The position numbers and the translations under genes are program-made. The notes beneath the pieces were generated by a model. That model was not told the origin of the DNA. It searched no databases and was given only the letters and a program-made list of their open reading frames with translations. A stretch of DNA of 64,000 bases from Pseudescherichia vulneris NBRC 102420 (GTDB taxonomy: Bacteria > Pseudomonadota > Gammaproteobacteria > Enterobacterales > Enterobacteriaceae), in assembly GCF_000759795.1 (NCBI RefSeq), contig NZ_BBMZ01000007.1, positions 186,001-250,000 of the forward strand. The letters are read 5' to 3'. This document shows positions 59,587 to 64,000 of this stretch, piece by piece (position 1 is the stretch's first letter; each line of letters opens with the position of its first letter).

Positions 59587-59603
59587 CCATATTAGTATGG
59601 TAC

Positions 59604-60443
59604 TTAATTAGCCTGCAGGTATTGAGCATGAAAACGTAGGTGGTCTTCAATAAAGCTGGCGATAAAAAAGTAGCTGTGATCGTAGCCCGGCTGTACGCGT
59701 AGAGTCAGCGGCCAGTCGGTTTGACGCGCGGCCTCGGCGAGGCGGGCAGGCTGCAGCTGTTCGGCCAGGAACGCGTCGCCATCACCCTGATCGATCAGCG
59801 TCGGAATGGCCTCTTCCGGCTGGCTGGCTTGCATCAGCGCACAGCTGTCCCACGCCTGCCAGTCGCTGCGGTTATCGCCCAGGTAGGCGCTAAACGCTTT
59901 CTCTCCCCATGGAACCTGCGCCGGGTTAACGATAGGCGCAAAGGCCGATACGCTGGTGTATTTGCCCGGGTTTTTTAGCGCCATGATCAGCGCGCCGTGA
60001 CCGCCCATCGAGTGGCCGCTGATAGCGCAGCGGTCGCTGACGTTAAAATGCGCTTTCACCAGGGCCGGCAGCTCGTCGCGCAGATAGTCATACATCCGGT
60101 AGTGGGCTGCCCAGGGCTGCTGGGTGGCATTGAGATAGAAACCTGCGCCTTTGCCCAGATCGTAACCGGCATCGTCAGCCACGTCGTCACCGCGCGGGCT
60201 GGTGTCCGGCATGACCAGCACGATCCCCAGCTCGGCCGCTACGCGCTGCGCCCCTGCCTTCGTTGTGAAGTTTTCATCGTTACAGGTCAGGCCGGAGAGC
60301 CAGTAGAGCACCGGCAGCGGCGCATCGTTGGCTGACGGCGGCACAAAGACGCTTAAGGTCATCGTACAGTTCAGTACGGCGGAGTGGTGCTGCCAGCGCT
60401 GTTGCCAGCCTTCATAACAGCGGTGTTGTTCGAGCATTTCCAT
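59604..60443 (-). CDS. yeiG: S-formylglutathione hydrolase YeiG
   Basis: Serine hydrolase that splits S-formylglutathione to formate and glutathione, the last step of formaldehyde detoxification. It is 279 aa (E. coli 278). Alpha/beta-hydrolase fold with Ser145 in GHSMGGHG, Asp223 in IDQGDGD and His256 in GYDHSYFF. The oxyanion region [18 protein letters not shown] is kept. It appears to stand alone. Confidence 0.95.
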   Translation of the reverse strand: MEMLEQHRCYEGWQQRWQHHSAVLNCTMTLSVFVPPSANDAPLPVLYWLSGLTCNDENFTTKAGAQRVAAELGIVLVMPDTSPRGDDVADDAGYDLGKGAGFYLNATQQPWAAHYRMYDYLRDELPALVKAHFNVSDRCAISGHSMGGHGALIMALKNPGKYTSVSAFAPIVNPAQVPWGEKAFSAYLGDNRSDWQAWDSCALMQASQPEEAIPTLIDQGDGDAFLAEQLQPARLAEAARQTDWPLTLRVQPGYDHSYFFIASFIEDHLRFHAQYLQAN

Positions 60444-60585
60444 GCTTGTCTCCTCGGATCGTCATACTTTCGTCTGTTTGATTAATCATACAGATAATTC
60501 CCCGCACCGGGAGTAACTTTCACTTTCGCCGCAAGACATTATCAAGCATCATAAACGCAACTTTTTATTAACATTTGAGGCGGTT

Positions 60586-61719
60586 ATGGCGGTACGCATT
60601 GCGCTGGCTGGTTTTGTTATGCTGATTGTGGCGATGGGGATTGGACGCTTTGCGTTCACGCCTCAGGTGCCGCTGATGATCCGCGACGGCCAGCTTAGCT
60701 TGACCAGTACGGGTCTGGTGGCGGCGTTGAACTACCTTGGCTACCTCATCGGCGCATGGGATGCCATGCGCGCCCGCCATCGGGTTGAGCAGAGACTCTA
60801 CGTCGGCATTGGCGGGGCAGTGCTGCTGACTCTTCTCTCTGCGTTGGCGGTGGATCCGCTGCTTCACGGCGTGCTGCGGCTGATTATCGGCGTAATGAGC
60901 GGCTGGGCGATGGTGCTGACCGCCGCATGGGTCGGCGATCGGCTGGCGCATACCGGCAGGCCGGGTCTCAACGCAGCGGTCTTTGCCGGTCCTGGGGCTG
61001 GCATTGCCCTCAGCGGCCTGCTGGCGGTGGCCATCCAGGCCCAGGGGCTGTCGGCGGCAGCGGGCTGGGTGGTGTATGGCCTGTTAGCGCTGGTGCTGGT
61101 TGCGTTAGTTGCCCGGGATCTGCCCCGTCCGGGCGCGCTGCACCGCAGCGGCGAACAGCCGCAGCCGCTGCACCTGACCGGGAATATCAAGCGTCTGGCG
61201 TGGAGCTACAGCCTGGCCGGGTTCGGCTACATCCTGCCCGCCACCTTTCTCTCGCAGATGGCGGCGCTGCGCTTTCCCGGCAGCCTGTTTGCCCAGTTCG
61301 TCTGGCCGGTGTTTGGCCTCGCCGCGGTGGTGGGGATCGCCCTCAGCGTGGCGCTACGGCATAAAGGGGAGAGCCACCAGCGACTCGCCGTGGTGCTCTG
61401 GCTGCAGGGCGTCGGGGTGATTGCCGCCTGGCTGCTGCCGGGCATGACGGGGCTGGTTTGCGGCGCGCTGCTGGTGGGCGGCGGTTTCCTCTGTGCGGTT
61501 CAGCTGTCGCTGCTCTATGGTCGCGAGTTGGCCGCTGGGCATGCGCGCTATATGGCCGGGCTGCTTACCACCGGTTATGCGGTGGGCCAGCTGATCGGGC
61601 CGATGACCTCGGCGCTGTCGACCTGGCTGACCCACCGCCTGGAGCCCGCGCTGGGCTTGGCTGGCGCGGCGCTTTTTATCGCCGGGGCGCTGGTCTGGCG
61701 ACGTCATGATGAAAGGTAA
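60586..61719 (+). CDS. YbfB/YjiJ-family MFS transporter
   Basis: A 377-aa membrane protein with about 12 TM helices, resembling the YbfB/YjiJ MFS family (MFS_4). The N-terminal pattern GIGRFAFTPQVPLMIRDG followed by LNYLGYLIGA is typical of that family. The loop after TM2 is basic (MRARHRVEQR). Substrate unknown. It stands between yeiG and folE, adjacent in E. coli, so it is an extra gene of this lineage; its composition is GC-rich like the chromosome, giving no sign of recent transfer. Confidence 0.82.
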   Translation: MAVRIALAGFVMLIVAMGIGRFAFTPQVPLMIRDGQLSLTSTGLVAALNYLGYLIGAWDAMRARHRVEQRLYVGIGGAVLLTLLSALAVDPLLHGVLRLIIGVMSGWAMVLTAAWVGDRLAHTGRPGLNAAVFAGPGAGIALSGLLAVAIQAQGLSAAAGWVVYGLLALVLVALVARDLPRPGALHRSGEQPQPLHLTGNIKRLAWSYSLAGFGYILPATFLSQMAALRFPGSLFAQFVWPVFGLAAVVGIALSVALRHKGESHQRLAVVLWLQGVGVIAAWLLPGMTGLVCGALLVGGGFLCAVQLSLLYGRELAAGHARYMAGLLTTGYAVGQLIGPMTSALSTWLTHRLEPALGLAGAALFIAGALVWRRHDER

Positions 61720-61840
61720 TAGCAATTTCACTAATTATCATGCTCGCAATACTAGATTCTATCCGCGTCCTCACGCACAATGATTGCGCACTTTGCCCCG
61801 TTAGCGGCAAAGGAGAGCATCACCTGCTGGAGAATAAATA

Positions 61841-62506
61841 ATGCCATCACTCAGTAAAGAAGCAGCCCTTGTCCATGAGGCGCTGGTCGCGCACGGGCTG
61901 GAAACCCCGCTGCGTCCGCCTGTCGACCTCGACAACGAAACCCGCAAGCGTCTTATTGCCGGACACATGACCGAGATCATGCAACTGTTAAATCTCGATC
62001 TGAGCGATGACAGTCTGATGGAAACGCCGCACCGTATCGCCAAAATGTACGTTGACGAGATCTTTTCCGGCCTCGACTACGCTAACTTCCCGAAGATCAC
62101 CGTCATCGAGAATAAAATGAAGGTGGATGAGATGGTCACGGTGCGCGATATCACGCTGACCAGCACCTGCGAGCACCACTTCGTCACTATCGACGGCAAG
62201 GCGACGGTAGCCTATATCCCGAAAGATGCGGTTATCGGTCTCTCGAAGATCAACCGTATCGTGCAGTTCTTTGCCCAGCGCCCGCAGGTACAGGAGCGTC
62301 TGACGCAGCAGATCCTCATCGCGCTGCAAACGCTGCTGGGAACCAACAACGTGGCCGTCTCCATTGATGCGGTGCACTACTGCGTGAAAGCGCGCGGCAT
62401 TCGTGATGCCACCAGCGCTACCACCACGACATCGCTGGGTGGGCTGTTTAAATCCAGCCAGAATACGCGTCAAGAGTTTCTGCGCGCCGTGCGTCACCAT
62501 AACTGA
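61841..62506 (+). CDS. folE: GTP cyclohydrolase I
   Basis: Zn enzyme that makes dihydroneopterin triphosphate from GTP, first step of folate biosynthesis. It is 221 aa. Zinc ligands Cys110, His113 and Cys181 are seen in TSTCEHHF and [11 protein letters not shown]. The segment [12 protein letters not shown] is family-typical. GGAGAATAA precedes the ATG. yeiB starts 29 bases downstream and is likely co-transcribed. Confidence 0.97.
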   Translation: MPSLSKEAALVHEALVAHGLETPLRPPVDLDNETRKRLIAGHMTEIMQLLNLDLSDDSLMETPHRIAKMYVDEIFSGLDYANFPKITVIENKMKVDEMVTVRDITLTSTCEHHFVTIDGKATVAYIPKDAVIGLSKINRIVQFFAQRPQVQERLTQQILIALQTLLGTNNVAVSIDAVHYCVKARGIRDATSATTTTSLGGLFKSSQNTRQEFLRAVRHHN

Positions 62507-62535
62507 TCCCGTCAATGACGCGCAGAGGCGACGCC

Positions 62536-63693
62536 ATGGAACGAAATATTACGCTGGATTTCATTCGTGGCGTCGCTATCCTCGGTATTCTGCTGCTCAA
62601 TATTAACGCCTTTGGCCTACCGAAGGCGGCCTACATCAACCCGGCCTGGTATGGTGACATTACGCTGCGCGATGCCTGGACCTGGGCCGTGCTTGACCTC
62701 TTCGCTCAGGTGAAATTCCTGACGCTGTTTGCGCTGCTGTTTGGTGCGGGACTTCAGCTGCTGCTCTCCCGGGGCAAGCGCTGGATCCAGTCGCGGCTTA
62801 CCCTGCTGGTGCTGCTGGGCTTTATTCACGGCCTGCTATTCTGGGATGGCGATATTCTGCTGGCCTACGGCCTGATGGGATTAATCAGCTGGCGGCTGGT
62901 GCGCGACGCGCCGAGCATCAAAAGCCTGTTCAATACCGGCATTATGCTTTACCTCGTAGGCATCGCCGTGCTGCTGCTGCTGGGCTTTATCTCCGGTAAC
63001 CAGACCAGCCGCTCATGGATACCTGACGCGGCCAACCTTCAGTATGAGCAGTGGTGGAAGACCAACGGTGGCTATGAAGCCATCAGCAACCGAGCGGATA
63101 TGCTCTCTAACAGTCTGATTGCGCTGGGCGCGCAGTATGGCTGGCAGCTGGCGGGCATGATGCTGATGGGGGCATCGCTGATGCGCAGCGGCTGGTTAAA
63201 AGGGCAATTTAGCCTGCGTCACTACCGTAAAACCGGCGTGCTGCTGATCCTTGCCGGCATGGCGATCAACCTGCCGGCGATTGTTGCTCAGTGGCAGTTA
63301 GGGTGGTCGTATCGCTGGTGTGCCTTTTTCTTACAGGCACCGCGCGAGCTTAGCGCTCCGCTGCAAACCATCGGTTATGCAGCACTGGCCTATGGCTTCT
63401 GGTCGCAGATTTGCCGCTGGCGTATCGTGCTGGCGGTGGCCTGCGTCGGGCGGATGGCGCTGAGCAACTATCTGTTACAGACCCTGATCTGCACCACGCT
63501 CTTCTATCACCTCGGCCTGTTTATGCGTTTCGACCGCTTACAGCTGCTGGCCTTTGTTCCACCTATTTGGGCCGTGAATATACTCTTCTCCGTCATCTGG
63601 CTACGGCATTTCCGCCAGGGGCCGATGGAGTGGCTATGGCGTAAGCTAACCGCCCGTGCAGCAGGCGTTACACTCTCCCACACATCCAGATAA
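62536..63693 (+). CDS. yeiB: DUF418 inner-membrane protein YeiB
   Basis: Polytopic DUF418 membrane protein, 385 aa as in E. coli YeiB, function not established. MERNITLDFIRGVAILGILLLN begins TM1, and GFIHGLLFWDGDILLAYGLMG and VGRMALSNYLLQTLICTTLF lie in the DUF418 region. The ATG at 62536 after GCAGAGGCG is the family start; seven more upstream codons are open but unconserved. It follows folE, as in E. coli. Confidence 0.92.
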   Translation: MERNITLDFIRGVAILGILLLNINAFGLPKAAYINPAWYGDITLRDAWTWAVLDLFAQVKFLTLFALLFGAGLQLLLSRGKRWIQSRLTLLVLLGFIHGLLFWDGDILLAYGLMGLISWRLVRDAPSIKSLFNTGIMLYLVGIAVLLLLGFISGNQTSRSWIPDAANLQYEQWWKTNGGYEAISNRADMLSNSLIALGAQYGWQLAGMMLMGASLMRSGWLKGQFSLRHYRKTGVLLILAGMAINLPAIVAQWQLGWSYRWCAFFLQAPRELSAPLQTIGYAALAYGFWSQICRWRIVLAVACVGRMALSNYLLQTLICTTLFYHLGLFMRFDRLQLLAFVPPIWAVNILFSVIWLRHFRQGPMEWLWRKLTARAAGVTLSHTSR

Positions 63694-63758
63694 CGATCTG
63701 GATCACAATCATTAACAAAACGGATGTAACCGTTTTCAGTGCTGTGACCTTCCTCACG
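63690..63758 (+). promoter_or_regulatory. galS control region: GalR/GalS operator and CRP sites
   Basis: TGTAACCGTTTTCAGT at 63725-63740 resembles the GalR/GalS operator (GTGnAAnCGnTTnCAC). TGTGA-CCTTCC-TCACG at 63743-63758 matches the CRP consensus at 9 of 10 core positions. A second half CRP site (GGATCACA) ends at 63706. Autorepression by GalS and activation by CRP-cAMP are known in E. coli. Confidence 0.65.
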
Positions 63759-63848
63759 TAGTGCTGCCGCTCCCCCTGCCAGAATAGCGCTCTTGCTAAA
63801 TCCAGGGGGAAACTGTGAGCTGCTGCAATCTCAATCAGGAGGCCGGGC

Positions 63849-64000
63849 ATGATTACCATTCGTGACGTGGCGCGTCGTGCGGGCGTCTCCGTGGCGACGG
63901 TATCCCGTGTGCTCAACAACAGCGCGATGGTCAGCCCTGACACCCGCGAAGCGGTGATGAAAGCCGTGGCGCAGCTGGGGTATCGGCCCAACGCCAACGC
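63849..64000 (+). CDS. galS: Galactose regulator GalS (3' part outside window)
   Basis: First 50 codons of a LacI/GalR-family repressor, here [20 protein letters not shown] and on through LGYRPNANA. The HTH (about 3-25) and hinge lead match E. coli GalS more closely than GalR, and folE-yeiB-galS is the E. coli order. GAGGCCGGGC precedes the ATG. GalS controls the mgl galactose transport operon, expected just downstream of the window. Confidence 0.93.
   Translation, partial: MITIRDVARRAGVSVATVSRVLNNSAMVSPDTREAVMKAVAQLGYRPNAN

Larger units (their letters stand above)
59177..59603. other. Long AT-rich region upstream of the LysR-type gene
   Basis: 427 bases. It holds the dyad at 59255-59266, a second inverted repeat ATTCATT..AATGAAT at 59361-59383, and the probable yeiG terminator (CTACCCCG..CGGGGTAG at 59563-59586). 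No gene is supported. Confidence 0.6.

Noticed and set aside
1..64000. CRISPR array, insertion sequence, rRNA operon or prophage
   Set aside because: No regularly spaced repeats, transposase, integrase or rRNA sequence was seen on either strand.

Overview
The window is chromosomal DNA from a member of the Enterobacteriaceae. Almost every gene is a close full-length match to an E. coli K-12 protein, and the order gyrA, rcsC-rcsB-rcsD, micF/ompC, apbE, ada-alkB, yojI, mqo, tRNA-Pro, yejM-L-K, rplY, radD, rsuA, bcr, yejG, yejFEBA, mepS, lpxT, yeiR, yeiQ, yeiP, yeiW, setB, fruBKA, nfo, yeiH/yeiE, lysP, cirA, yeiG, folE, yeiB, galS is the E. coli order. The coding DNA is GC-rich, GyrA has Thr at position 83, and mgtE and an extra SulP transporter are present. 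These point to an Enterobacter/Klebsiella/Kosakonia-type genus rather than Escherichia. The genus cannot be fixed from this sequence alone.

Layout. 1-9.7 kb: gyrA (5' end cut off) and the Rcs envelope-stress phosphorelay. 9.3-10.8 kb: the MicF antisense RNA, divergent from ompC behind an OmpR-site array. 10.9-18.2 kb: flavin transferase apbE, the adaptive-response operon ada-alkB behind a preserved Ada box, the peptide exporter yojI, a MgtE Mg2+ channel and a convergent SulP transporter. 18.4-20.1 kb: mqo. 20.1-24.8 kb: an AT-rich insert of four genes of unknown function, next to tRNA-Pro(GGG). 25-43.3 kb: conserved yej/yei genes for envelope assembly (yejM, mepS, lpxT), nucleoid and ribosome (yejK, rplY, rsuA), repair (radD), peptide uptake (yejABEF) and metal handling (yeiR). 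43.5-51.1 kb: uxuA divergent from yeiQ, the EF-P paralogue yeiP, setB and the fructose PTS operon fruBKA under two Cra operators. 51.2-64 kb: nfo, yeiH/yeiE, lysP, Fur-type cirA, an AT-rich LysR/small membrane protein pair, yeiG, an MFS carrier, folE, yeiB and the start of galS.

The least explained region is 20.1-24.8 kb. Two paralogous protein types, here called A and B, lie in the order B-A-B-A on the minus strand as a roughly 2.4 kb tandem segmental duplication. In both types the first 175-185 residues are nearly identical between copies, while the second half has diverged strongly. The last codons of B, the B-A spacer and the start of A are conserved again. The duplication also copied the tRNA-Pro terminator hairpin, whose arms have since changed in a compensating way. 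In E. coli the corresponding interval carries eco, nap, ccm and narP. I recognise no family for these proteins.

Other departures from the E. coli layout are: gyrA directly beside rcsC; mgtE plus sulP beside yojI; uxuA between yeiQ and yeiP; the LysR/membrane pair between cirA and yeiG; and the MFS gene between yeiG and folE. I see no insertion sequence, integrase, prophage, CRISPR array, rRNA or obviously broken gene.
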